NCBI GenBank assembly: GCA_017560765.1
Contig: JAFZEI010000106.1
Coordinates: 1-41,562 of the forward strand
Direction of reading: 5' to 3'
Source: Clostridia bacterium
GTDB taxonomy: Bacteria; Bacillota; Clostridia; UBA1212; UBA1255
DNA length: 41,562 nucleotides
The position numbers were made by a program, and so were the translations under genes. Numbering within the stretch: the first letter of the stretch is position 1; the number at the start of each line of letters is the position of its first letter. Under the pieces are notes generated by a model. The model was not told the origin of the DNA. It saw nothing but the letters and a program-made list of their open reading frames with translations, and made no database searches. Shown in pieces: positions 8,642 to 16,661 of this stretch.

Positions 8642-10675
8642 ATGAACAGCACAAAAAAATTTATTACATCTTTATTTATACTGATTTTAGTTTCAACAAT
8701 CATAAGTCCCCTATTTGTAAATGCAGAAAATAACATAAAGCCTAATACATGGTCTTATGTTGATGGTCTTGGTCGAACAGAGAGCACGTTCGGCGAAATA
8801 CCCAAAGCCAAAGACGACCACCCGCGTTTCGTAGGAATATTCTATCATACGTGGCATACTGAGTTTTCTGTCGGCAGAACTCCCGTAAACATAACACAAG
8901 TTGTAACAGAAAATCCCGAAGCAGCAAAAAATGTTAAAGAAAATGTTTTTTGGACTCAAAATTTCGAGCGATACTATACTCCGGGATACTTTTGGAACGA
9001 ACCTTTATTTGGATATTACTCAACTTTAGATGAATATGTTTTAAGAAAACATGCAGAATTATTAGCCGATGCAGGTGTTGATTTTATTTATATAGACGGT
9101 ACAAACGGTCGCTTTTTATGGGAAAAAGGTGTAGATGCCATACTTAAGGTTTTTGCCGAAGCAAAAGCAGACGGAGTCGATGTTCCGCAAATAGTTTTTT
9201 GGCTCAGCCTTTCCGAAATAGAAAATAGAATAGCCCAATTAAGAAAATTATATACCAGATGGTATTCAAAGCCTGAATATGACGATATGTGGTTTAAATG
9301 GGAAGGTAAACCTTTAGTTCTTTGCTACAAGGATGTTTTAGAAAAAACATATAAAGACTCTGTTGAAATAAATAACATGTTTACTTTTCGCCCTATTAAT
9401 CCCTCTTATTTTAATCAAGGTAACAGCTCAGAAAAATACTGGGGTTGGCTCAGCGTGTATCCTCAATGCAAATACGGCAAAACTGCAGACGGAAGGCCTG
9501 AACAAATGGCTGTCGGCGTAGCACAAAATGCAAATTCAGATAGGTATCTTCTTACTTATATGGCTGCCGGAGAAAAAGTAATGGGAAGAAGCTTTGCAGC
9601 GCCTGATAAAGACACAGGAAAAAATTACTCATATTCTTATACTTACGGCAATGTTAAATATACTGTTGATCAAAGGAATGATTTCGCTACACTTGCAGGA
9701 CGTAATTTTCAACAGCAATGGGATTATGCCATAGAATGTGATCCTGATGTTATATTAGTTACAGGTTGGAACGAATGGACCGCGCACAGAGATTCAGGTT
9801 TTTGTGATGCCTTTACAGACGAATACAGCCGCGACACAGAGCCTACCAAAGGTTTATTAAAAGATTATTACTATTATCAGATGGTCGCAAATATCAGAAG
9901 ATATAAAGGTGTAGACAAAAACAACTACTACATAGGAAATAACAAGTCTATTGATATTTTCTCAGAAGATTTGTCGCAATGGGACTCTGTAATTTCATAT
10001 AATCACTACACAAACAGTACACGAGACAGAGATTGTGCCGGGTATAAAACACACCATTACGAAAATTTCACAATGCGCAACGATATTGTTTTGACAAAGG
10101 TTTCATATGACGATAATAATTTTTATTTTTATGTTTCAACAAAAGATACTCTTTCTCCCGAAACTGACCAAGGATGGATGAGATTATTTATCGACACAGA
10201 TTATTCCGGCAACAGTTCAAATTGGGAAGGGTTTGAGTATGTTATTAATCGAACAAATCCCGAAAACAACAAATGCACGCTCGAACGCTCTAAAGGCATG
10301 GCAGCCGACGGCAGTTGGTTGTGGGAAAAAGCAGGCGAAATTAAGTATTCCGTACAAGGAAATGTTTTGCAGCTTGAAGTACCTCAAAAATTATTAGGTT
10401 TTAAAAACGGTAAATTTGACTTTAGCTTTAAGTGGTCAGACAACATGCAAACAGACGGAGATATAATGGATTTTTATTCTAACGGAGATGTTGCTCCCGG
10501 TGGCAGATTTTGCTTTAAATTCACAAACATAATACCATCCGACAGTATAAATCCCATAATTATTGTTTCTTTGGTTTGTATGTTTTGCTCTGCTGTCTTT
10601 GTTTTCTTTAAAACATATCGAAAAGCGAAACTTGGTTTGTGTCAGGCCAACCTTCAAAGCAGCCTTCCTGTTTGA
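8642..10675 (+). CDS. Secreted GH71/GH99-like protein with CBM9-like domain and C-terminal membrane anchor
   Basis: A 677-residue surface protein. Residues 1-28 are a signal peptide. Residues about 60-425 look like a TIM-barrel of the GH71/GH99/WbsX-like type: VGIFYHTWH (64-72), HAELLADAGVDFIYIDGTNG (137-156) and VTGWNEWTAH (373-382). Residues about 430-628 resemble a CBM9/DOMON-like beta-sandwich (DDNNFYFYV, WMRLFIDTD, WEGFEYVINR, FYSNGDVAPGGRF). A hydrophobic helix (637-657) followed by basic residues should anchor it to the membrane. It is probably a glycan-active enzyme; substrate and even activity are unknown. The last 68 bases overlap the 3' end of polC on the opposite strand. Confidence 0.75.
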   Translation: MNSTKKFITSLFILILVSTIISPLFVNAENNIKPNTWSYVDGLGRTESTFGEIPKAKDDHPRFVGIFYHTWHTEFSVGRTPVNITQVVTENPEAAKNVKENVFWTQNFERYYTPGYFWNEPLFGYYSTLDEYVLRKHAELLADAGVDFIYIDGTNGRFLWEKGVDAILKVFAEAKADGVDVPQIVFWLSLSEIENRIAQLRKLYTRWYSKPEYDDMWFKWEGKPLVLCYKDVLEKTYKDSVEINNMFTFRPINPSYFNQGNSSEKYWGWLSVYPQCKYGKTADGRPEQMAVGVAQNANSDRYLLTYMAAGEKVMGRSFAAPDKDTGKNYSYSYTYGNVKYTVDQRNDFATLAGRNFQQQWDYAIECDPDVILVTGWNEWTAHRDSGFCDAFTDEYSRDTEPTKGLLKDYYYYQMVANIRRYKGVDKNNYYIGNNKSIDIFSEDLSQWDSVISYNHYTNSTRDRDCAGYKTHHYENFTMRNDIVLTKVSYDDNNFYFYVSTKDTLSPETDQGWMRLFIDTDYSGNSSNWEGFEYVINRTNPENNKCTLERSKGMAADGSWLWEKAGEIKYSVQGNVLQLEVPQKLLGFKNGKFDFSFKWSDNMQTDGDIMDFYSNGDVAPGGRFCFKFTNIIPSDSINPIIIVSLVCMFCSAVFVFFKTYRKAKLGLCQANLQSSLPV

Positions 10676-13600
10676 GTGTTTCTAAAACAGCTTTATTTAC
10701 ACCTGCGCTAAGTTGAAGGTCTTCTATAGATAGGAACGTATCGCCTTTTTCTAGGCGTTTGTTTCTTTCTGTTACAATATTCATTGCCGCTGCACCGCCT
10801 ACACCTTGAAAAGCTGCAATAGGCGGTCTTATTTTGCCGTTTTCCGGTTTAAAGAAAGTTGCATCGGATTTATAAATATCTACAGGTAAAAATTCAATTC
10901 CGCGAGCATACATTTCTACAAGAAGATTATACAAAGCGGCCTGAGCCTTGTCTTTTGCACTCATTTCACCTTTTTTAACATTTGCTTCGCCTGAATCTTC
11001 ACCGTTCTCTTCTACATCAACATCTGCAATATCACTGTTGATTAAATTAAGGACAGCCATTCTTCCATACATTCTGTCCAATCCGTGAATCATTGACGCT
11101 CCGTCAAAATCATCTATTTTCATAGAAAAGCGTGCCGCATAATAAGCTACCGGCTCATAAAGCTTATACCAAGCTATCCTGAGAGACAAAGTTACATATG
11201 CCACAGCATGTGCCTTAGGGAACATGTATTTTATCTTTTTACAAGAATCTATATACCACTCGGGAACATCATGTTCTCTCATGGCACTCTCCCACTCAGG
11301 TTTTAGGCCTTTTCCTTTTCGCACTGCCTCCATTATATCAAAAGACATTTTCTTTTCGAGATTTTTATTGATAAGATAAAGCATTATATCATCACGACAA
11401 CATATCGCTTGAGACAAAGTACAAGTACCCTCAGCAATAAGTGTTTGCGCATTTCCGTTCCAAACATCCGTACCGTGAGACAGTCCGGAAATACGCACAA
11501 GCTCCGATATAGTGGACGGTCTAGTTTCCATAAGCATCTTTGTAACAAAGCCCGTTCCCATTTCAGGAATTCCAAGCGTTCCCAAAGGAATAGGTTTTTT
11601 AAGCAACTCATTATTAAGCTCCAAAGCATCAGATGAGTTAAACAGTGACAACATTTTGCTGTCATTTATATCTACGGTAAGACTGTTGATTCCGGTATAT
11701 TCTTCAAGCAACTTAAGCATCGCCGGACCTTCGTGACCGAGAATATCAAGTTTAAGAATGTTATCATGGAGAAAATGATAGTCAAAATGCGTTGTTATCG
11801 TATCTGAATTTTCTTTCTCTGCCGGATGCTGAACAGGTGTAAAATCATAAATTTCTTTATCTCGCGGAATAACAATAATACCACCGGGGTGTTGTCCTGT
11901 GGTCTTACGCACTCCCTCAAAACCACTGGCGAGACGGTTTATTTCCGCATTGGAAACTTGCTTACCCCTCTCCTGTAAGTATTTTATTACATATCCTCTT
12001 GCCGATTTATCTGCAAGACCTGCTATAGTGCCGGCGCGGAACACTTTTCCCTTACCAAAAAGCACCTCTGTGTATTTATGTGCATTCGCTTGATCTTCTG
12101 ATGCAAAGTTAAGGTCAATATCAGGTACTTTGTCTCCCTTAAATCCTAAAAAAGTTTCAAACGGAATATCATAGCCATCTCTTGTCAGCACAGCGCCGCA
12201 ATTGGGGCAGTTTTTTTCCGGCATATCAAAGCCACAGTCGTAGCCTTCATTTTCGTGAAATTCATAGTATCCGCATTTTGTGCATCTGTAATGAGCAGGC
12301 AGCGAGTTTACCTCTGTAATACCGGCCATAAAAGCAGCAACAGAAGAACCTACCGAACCTCTGGAGCCAACCTGGTAACCGTTTCTGGCAGACTCTGCCA
12401 CAAGTTCTTTAGCTGTAATATACATGATGGAATAGCCATTACTTATAATAGAATTCAGCTCTTTTTCCAGACGTGCCTCTACAAGTTCAGGGAGGTTTTC
12501 ACCGTAAATAGAGCGCGCCTTTTCGTAGCAGCTCGTTCTAAGCGTCTCATCCGAGCCTTCAATCACCGGAGGATAAAAACCATCCGGCACAGGTCGTATT
12601 ACTTCTATCTCGTCGGAAATTTTGCGCGTATTTTCTACAACTACCTCATAAGCTCGCTCTCCCAAATAATCAAACTCTGCCAGCATTTCTTCTGTGGTTC
12701 TCAAATATAGAGGCGGCTGTGTATCTGCATCACTGAAACCTTGAGCAGCCTGCAATACAGTTCTGTATATGGCGTCTTCAGGATTAAGGAAATGAACGTC
12801 ACACGTAGCAACTGTCATTTTGCCGAGATTATCTCCAAGTTCAACAATTTTATTGTTAATTGCCTTGACAGCATCAAGACTTTCAACCTCGCCGTTTCTT
12901 ACAAGGTACATATCGTTTTCTAAGGGTTGAATTTCAAGATAGTCATAAAAAGATGCAATTTGCAAGAGCCTTTCTTCTGATTCACCGTGCAAAACAGCAT
13001 CAAAAAGCTCGCCCTCCGAGCAAGCACTGCCTATAATAAGCCCCTCTCTGTGCGCCTCAATTTCGAATCTCGGCATTCTTGGACGTTTGTGATAATAATT
13101 CAAATTTGAAAGCGAAATCAGTTTATATAGATTTTTAAGTCCTACAAGATTTTTTACCAAAATAATACAATGCCATGTAGGAAGCTTTTTAGCTTGCTCG
13201 TTTGTCATCTCCGGCGTGCGGTCACAGAGATAGCATTCACATCCGTAAATCAGCTTAAGCACATCAGGATTACCTCTGCCGCTGACATTTTTCATAGAAT
13301 TAAACATATCGGGATAAGCTTGTGCCGTACCGTGGTCAGTAATTGCCACTGCATCATGTCCCCAATTTGCCAGCTGTTTAACCAAATCAGAAGGACGTGT
13401 AAGACCGTCTTGAGCACTCATATTTGTATGCAAATGAAGCTCTACACGTTTAACAGAGGCATTATCTTTTCTGAAAACAGGCTTGTATTCCGAAATACTC
13501 CTCGCCATTATAGTAAGCTCTTTTGTAAATTTATCCTGAGATGCCTGACCGTATACTGTAATATATTTACCCTCTTTGAATGTGCTTTTAACAAATTTTA

Positions 13601-14285
13601 AATCAAATTCGTCAAAAAAGAATTTCGCTACAACAGAGTATGTGTTATCTGTCATTTCAAGCATTGCGATATACGAGCCACTGGGAATTTGCTTGTCTTC
13701 GTATTTAAAAATCTTTCCCGACACCGCAACAAAGCCGGAATCTGCATCTATATCAGACATTTTGCTTATTACGCTGTCAATTTCTCTGCCCATGTAAATG
13801 GTATTGCCTTTAGAGTCTTTTTTTAACTCTTCCCCCTCATCCGGTGTAAGCTTTTTCTTTTTGGAATACTTGCCGTCTCCTTTGTTTGTATATTCTCCTC
13901 CGTTTTTGCGCTGATACGTGCCTCCGCCATAACCTCCGCCTCCGGAATTTTTCATGTTTTGTGCTGCTTGACGAATACTTTCTCTTTGAGCCTCTTCATA
14001 TTGCTCTATACTAAACGGAATCTCCACCACTTCTGTTGGTGCTTCTTCGAAAAAGGGCACTTCCTCCGGCAAAGGAGCATCATCCGGACAAGATTCTACA
14101 GCACCTAAATTTATATCAAAGACATTAATATTTATTTCTAAATTAACAGAGCTGTCAGCTTTTAATTTTTTGCGCCAAATTTGCTCCAGCGAAGAAAGCT
14201 CTTCACTATTTAATTCTTTATCATTTTCAAAGGAAAGTATAATTTTCTTTTCTTCGTTATATATCTTTGCAGAAATAATTTTCAT
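10608..14285 (-). CDS. polC: PolC-type DNA polymerase III alpha subunit lacking the exonuclease insertion
   Basis: The 1225-residue replicative polymerase. Order: short N-terminal domain (1-60), acidic then Gly-rich linker (65-160), OB domain (about 165-270), PHP domain (280-500), Zn knuckle (Cys668, 671, 684, 693, 696), palm with PDIDLNF (Asp722, Asp724) and KLDILG (Asp847), and a C-terminal beta-clamp motif NQVSLFDMF. B. subtilis PolC is 1437 residues; the difference equals the roughly 200-residue DEDDh proofreading exonuclease normally inserted in PHP. Here YGCECYL (348-353) runs almost directly into WHCIILVKN (371-379), with no DxE exonuclease motif. PHP keeps HLH, DH, E, H, C and DVH ligands. 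GGGGG precedes the ATG. Convergent with the secreted gene. Confidence 0.95.
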   Translation of the reverse strand: MKIISAKIYNEEKKIILSFENDKELNSEELSSLEQIWRKKLKADSSVNLEININVFDINLGAVESCPDDAPLPEEVPFFEEAPTEVVEIPFSIEQYEEAQRESIRQAAQNMKNSGGGGYGGGTYQRKNGGEYTNKGDGKYSKKKKLTPDEGEELKKDSKGNTIYMGREIDSVISKMSDIDADSGFVAVSGKIFKYEDKQIPSGSYIAMLEMTDNTYSVVAKFFFDEFDLKFVKSTFKEGKYITVYGQASQDKFTKELTIMARSISEYKPVFRKDNASVKRVELHLHTNMSAQDGLTRPSDLVKQLANWGHDAVAITDHGTAQAYPDMFNSMKNVSGRGNPDVLKLIYGCECYLCDRTPEMTNEQAKKLPTWHCIILVKNLVGLKNLYKLISLSNLNYYHKRPRMPRFEIEAHREGLIIGSACSEGELFDAVLHGESEERLLQIASFYDYLEIQPLENDMYLVRNGEVESLDAVKAINNKIVELGDNLGKMTVATCDVHFLNPEDAIYRTVLQAAQGFSDADTQPPLYLRTTEEMLAEFDYLGERAYEVVVENTRKISDEIEVIRPVPDGFYPPVIEGSDETLRTSCYEKARSIYGENLPELVEARLEKELNSIISNGYSIMYITAKELVAESARNGYQVGSRGSVGSSVAAFMAGITEVNSLPAHYRCTKCGYYEFHENEGYDCGFDMPEKNCPNCGAVLTRDGYDIPFETFLGFKGDKVPDIDLNFASEDQANAHKYTEVLFGKGKVFRAGTIAGLADKSARGYVIKYLQERGKQVSNAEINRLASGFEGVRKTTGQHPGGIIVIPRDKEIYDFTPVQHPAEKENSDTITTHFDYHFLHDNILKLDILGHEGPAMLKLLEEYTGINSLTVDINDSKMLSLFNSSDALELNNELLKKPIPLGTLGIPEMGTGFVTKMLMETRPSTISELVRISGLSHGTDVWNGNAQTLIAEGTCTLSQAICCRDDIMLYLINKNLEKKMSFDIMEAVRKGKGLKPEWESAMREHDVPEWYIDSCKKIKYMFPKAHAVAYVTLSLRIAWYKLYEPVAYYAARFSMKIDDFDGASMIHGLDRMYGRMAVLNLINSDIADVDVEENGEDSGEANVKKGEMSAKDKAQAALYNLLVEMYARGIEFLPVDIYKSDATFFKPENGKIRPPIAAFQGVGGAAAMNIVTERNKRLEKGDTFLSIEDLQLSAGVNKAVLETLKQEGCFEGWPDTNQVSLFDMF

Positions 14286-14335
14286 TATTATGAAACCCCC
14301 GTATATGTAAACACAAAGCGCATTTTAGTTTGTAA

Positions 14336-14365
14336 ATTATATCATTACTGTCACATTTTTTTCAA
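14336..14365 (-). promoter_or_regulatory. Predicted promoter for polC
   Basis: On the minus strand, TTGAAA (14360-14365) and TATAAT (14336-14341) are 18 bases apart, with a TGA extension before the -10. This puts transcript start about 45 bases upstream of the polC start codon. Confidence 0.55.
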
Positions 14366-14375
14366 CCGAAAAAAA

Positions 14376-14404
14376 GATTTCAATGAAACAAAAAAAATGA
14401 AATC
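14376..14404. repeat. 7-bp inverted repeat between two divergent promoters
   Basis: GATTTCA (14376-14382) and TGAAATC (14398-14404) form a perfect inverted repeat with a 15-base A-rich spacer. It sits between the polC promoter and the -35 box of the secreted-protein gene, where a regulator could bind. The A-rich context makes chance occurrence plausible. Confidence 0.3.
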
Positions 14405-14410
14405 AAGTTG

Positions 14411-14440
14411 TTGCCAAACATATATCTTATAATGTATAAT
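14411..14440 (+). promoter_or_regulatory. Predicted promoter for the Asn/Asp-rich surface protein
   Basis: TTGCCA (14411-14416) and TATAAT (14435-14440) are 18 bases apart. The start codon at 14489 lies about 40 bases beyond the expected transcript start and has a strong ACGGAGG site, so high expression is likely. Confidence 0.55.
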
Positions 14441-14488
14441 GGTACTAATCATCTTTGTGTGATAAAAATATTTTACGGAGGTAAAAAA

Positions 14489-15637
14489 ATGAAAAGAACA
14501 ATTTCAAAAATTTTCGCTCTTTGCACAGTAGTTGCTTTGCTTGTTTCAAGCTTTAGCATTTTTGCTTTTGCATATGCCACAGAGCTTCTCGGCACATATG
14601 CAGGTGTTCCGAATTCAGCAAGCAAAGACGGTTTCTGGTTTGATGCTGAGGACTTAACAGTTAATCACGACGCACCTCTTCGTGGTGCTCCGTATGTTAA
14701 CTACTTGAGAGACCACAGTACACCTAAGCACATCAATGGTGGCGATGGTGACGGACCTTTCTGGGGTATCGACAGTGATGAAAACTACAACAACTACATC
14801 AACTTCAATCCCGGTTCATACCATGTACATGACTATTACATCGGTTCTTCATACAAAGCAACAATTGATGTAAAATTAGACGCTGAATTCGTAGCCGGTC
14901 ATTTTGCAGCTTTACGTTTCGGTCTTGAAGGAGCAAACGGTTCAAGTGCTATCAGCAGCACAGCAAAAGGCGTTTCAATAGCATTCGACGTAGCTGATTC
15001 AACAAAAGACATCGTTAAAGTTGGTGCTTATGACGCTACAGCAGGTGATGTATACTACACAGTTGCTCTTGCAGACGGCGCTCTCAGCACATGGAAAACA
15101 GTTCAAGTTATTGATAACACTGCAGGTGTAATGAAAGTTTATTTTGACAACGCTTTAATCGCAACTGTTACACTTTCTGCTGCAAACGGCGGATACTACA
15201 CAGCTATGACAGTAGCTGATGCTAACGGTGAAACTAAAGCTACAGCAAGCAATGTTTCTGTTAATAAAAAAGTTAACATGAACATTGGTGTTGCTGCTAA
15301 CGAAGATGGTTCTATCGTTACAACAGGCGGCTTGTACGTTGACAACTACGGTATTGAAGGTTATCAGTTCGATGCAACAGTTAATAATCCTTTGCCCGGC
15401 ACAGAAACAGGTATAGAACAGCCCGGCAACGATAACGATGACGAGAACAAAGACGACAATAACGACAACAACAACGACGAGAACAAAGACGACAACAACA
15501 ACAATAATGACGATAATAACAACAATAACAACAATAACCAAGACAATAAAGAAACAGTCGATATGCTTTCTATGGTTATTGTTATTGCAGTAGCTGCAAT
15601 GGTTGTTACAATCTTAGCAAAAAAGAAAGCTTATTAA
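14489..15637 (+). CDS. Secreted, C-terminally anchored protein with Asn/Asp-rich stalk
   Basis: A 382-residue surface protein of unknown function. The ATG at 14489 follows ACGGAGG by 8 bases; an upstream in-frame start at 14408 falls inside the promoter and is rejected. Residues 1-28 are a signal peptide. The middle (about 30-300) is a beta-rich domain that could be a laminin-G/concanavalin-like fold (DATAGDVYYTVALADGA, TVQVIDNTAGVMKVYFD). Then comes a low-complexity stalk of about 45 Asn, Asp, Glu and Lys residues, a transmembrane helix and a KKKAY tail. There is no LPXTG motif, so anchoring is by the helix. Monocistronic, with its own promoter and terminator. A carbohydrate-binding or structural role is a guess. 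Confidence 0.75.
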   Translation: MKRTISKIFALCTVVALLVSSFSIFAFAYATELLGTYAGVPNSASKDGFWFDAEDLTVNHDAPLRGAPYVNYLRDHSTPKHINGGDGDGPFWGIDSDENYNNYINFNPGSYHVHDYYIGSSYKATIDVKLDAEFVAGHFAALRFGLEGANGSSAISSTAKGVSIAFDVADSTKDIVKVGAYDATAGDVYYTVALADGALSTWKTVQVIDNTAGVMKVYFDNALIATVTLSAANGGYYTAMTVADANGETKATASNVSVNKKVNMNIGVAANEDGSIVTTGGLYVDNYGIEGYQFDATVNNPLPGTETGIEQPGNDNDDENKDDNNDNNNDENKDDNNNNNDDNNNNNNNNQDNKETVDMLSMVIVIAVAAMVVTILAKKKAY

Positions 15638-15658
15638 TTTCATTGTTGAACTAATGTT

Positions 15659-15690
15659 AAAGGAGCTGTAAAAAAACAGCTCCTTTTTTT
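15659..15690 (+). terminator. Intrinsic terminator after the surface protein gene
   Basis: AAGGAGCTG and CAGCTCCTT form a 9-bp stem with an 8-base A-rich loop, followed by a run of Ts (15684-15690). It lies 22 bases past the stop at 15637. Confidence 0.9.
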
Positions 15691-15694
15691 ATGT

Positions 15695-15976
15695 TTATAT
15701 ATATTTATTTTTACTTTCTATACGTTTCCTTATTTCACTTTTCTTTTTATAATCATAAATTGAATGAATATTATATTTTGCACAGCATTTTTTACATACA
15801 CAAAGTTGACCCTTGTAAGTAAGATGCATTCCTACATGAGCAATATATGAAAAATATGTACGAATTTTAGTTTTGCCACAGCAGGCGCACCGAGGAAATA
15901 ACATCGGTTTAAAAATTATCAAAGCCATTACAATGGAAAAAAAAATAAAAAATACTACCTTACTATTGATTGACAT
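15695..15976 (-). CDS. Small membrane protein with a Cys4 zinc-ribbon-like motif
   Basis: I do not recognise this 93-residue protein. It has an N-terminal transmembrane helix (about 6-26) followed by a soluble part with CACCG and CVCKKCC, two CxxC-type knuckles about 26 residues apart that could bind zinc, and a basic C-terminus. TGGAG lies 9 bases before the ATG at 15976. It begins 78 bases downstream of the end of the SASP gene, in the same direction. The stop lies just beyond the terminator of the convergent surface-protein gene. Confidence 0.55.
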   Translation of the reverse strand: MSINSKVVFFIFFSIVMALIIFKPMLFPRCACCGKTKIRTYFSYIAHVGMHLTYKGQLCVCKKCCAKYNIHSIYDYKKKSEIRKRIESKNKYI

Positions 15977-16054
15977 TTTTATAACTCCAAAAGGACTCTG
16001 ATAAAATATATGCGCCTACTGTAAAATATATTATTAAATCATTATTTTAAGGAA

Positions 16055-16252
16055 TTACTGTTTGTTAGAACCTTTAAAATAATTATTACCTGTATAACTC
16101 TCGAAAACTTTACGAACAATGTTACCGCCGATTGTGCCTGCTTCTTTAGAAGTCAAATCGCCATTGTAACCCTCTTTAAGATTTACACCTGACTCTTTAG
16201 CAATTTCATACTTAAGTTGATCAAATGCTGTTTTACTTTTGCTGTTAGACAT
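16055..16252 (-). CDS. Alpha/beta-type small acid-soluble spore protein
   Basis: A 65-residue DNA-binding protein that coats and protects the spore chromosome. It fits the family in length and motifs: the GPR-protease site region LKYEIAKESGVNL, then GDLTSKEAGTIGGNIVRKV, the conserved helix-turn-helix core. AAAGGAGG lies 8 bases before the ATG. Upstream on the minus strand, GCATA and AATAATA spaced 17 bases apart could be a forespore sigma-G promoter, but the match is loose. The DUF378 gene lies 64 bases upstream in the same direction. Confidence 0.93.
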   Translation of the reverse strand: MSNSKSKTAFDQLKYEIAKESGVNLKEGYNGDLTSKEAGTIGGNIVRKVFESYTGNNYFKGSNKQ

Positions 16253-16316
16253 GATTTTTACCTCCTTTCATGCTACAAAAATATTATTTCTTATATCAAA
16301 GCTTTTATGCCGGTAA

Positions 16317-16532
16317 TTATTCCCTTATTGCTTCTGTGTTTCTGAAAAGCAAACTAATTGAATAAATTCCTGCTATTCCTACTACAGAATAAATTATTCT
16401 GCTGATTGTTGATGTTGCCCCACCAAACAGAGCAGCTACAAAATCAAATTGGAACAATCCGACAGAAAGCCAGACAACTGCACCAACAATTACTAAAATC
16501 AACGCAATTCTGTCCAAACCGTTTCTTGCCAC
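16317..16532 (-). CDS. DUF378 family small membrane protein
   Basis: A 71-residue protein with two transmembrane helices (about 8-27 and 42-63). GLDRIALILVIVGAVVWLSVGLF and SRIIYSVVGIAGIYSISLL match the DUF378 pattern, whose function is unknown. The start is a GTG at 16532 with AAAGGAG 10 bases upstream. It precedes the SASP gene in the same orientation, which may mean spore-related expression; that is only positional inference. Confidence 0.85.
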   Translation of the reverse strand: MARNGLDRIALILVIVGAVVWLSVGLFQFDFVAALFGGATSTISRIIYSVVGIAGIYSISLLFRNTEAIRE

Positions 16533-16623
16533 GGAAAATCAGCTCCTTTCTGTTAAACGCTGATGAATATGGCTTTTCGCCGCTATTAGAATTACCCAAA
16601 TACACAAAAATTATTACAAGTGA

Positions 16624-16652
16624 TTGCAAAAAAAAATAATATGTTTTAAAAT
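16624..16652 (+). promoter_or_regulatory. Predicted promoter placing transcription start at the DUF6873-like start codon
   Basis: TTGCAA (16624-16629) and TAAAAT (16647-16652) are 17 bases apart. Transcription would start near 16659, three bases from the ATG at 16662. Confidence 0.45.
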
Positions 16653-16661
16653 TTAAAAGCT

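Noticed and set aside
12255-13601. Several plus-strand open frames opposite polC
   Set aside because: Shadows of the polC coding sequence without start signals.
15155-15541. Long minus-strand open frame rich in Val/Ile opposite the surface-protein gene
   Set aside because: It is the antisense reading of the Asn/Asp stalk and beta-rich domain; low complexity, no ribosome-binding site.
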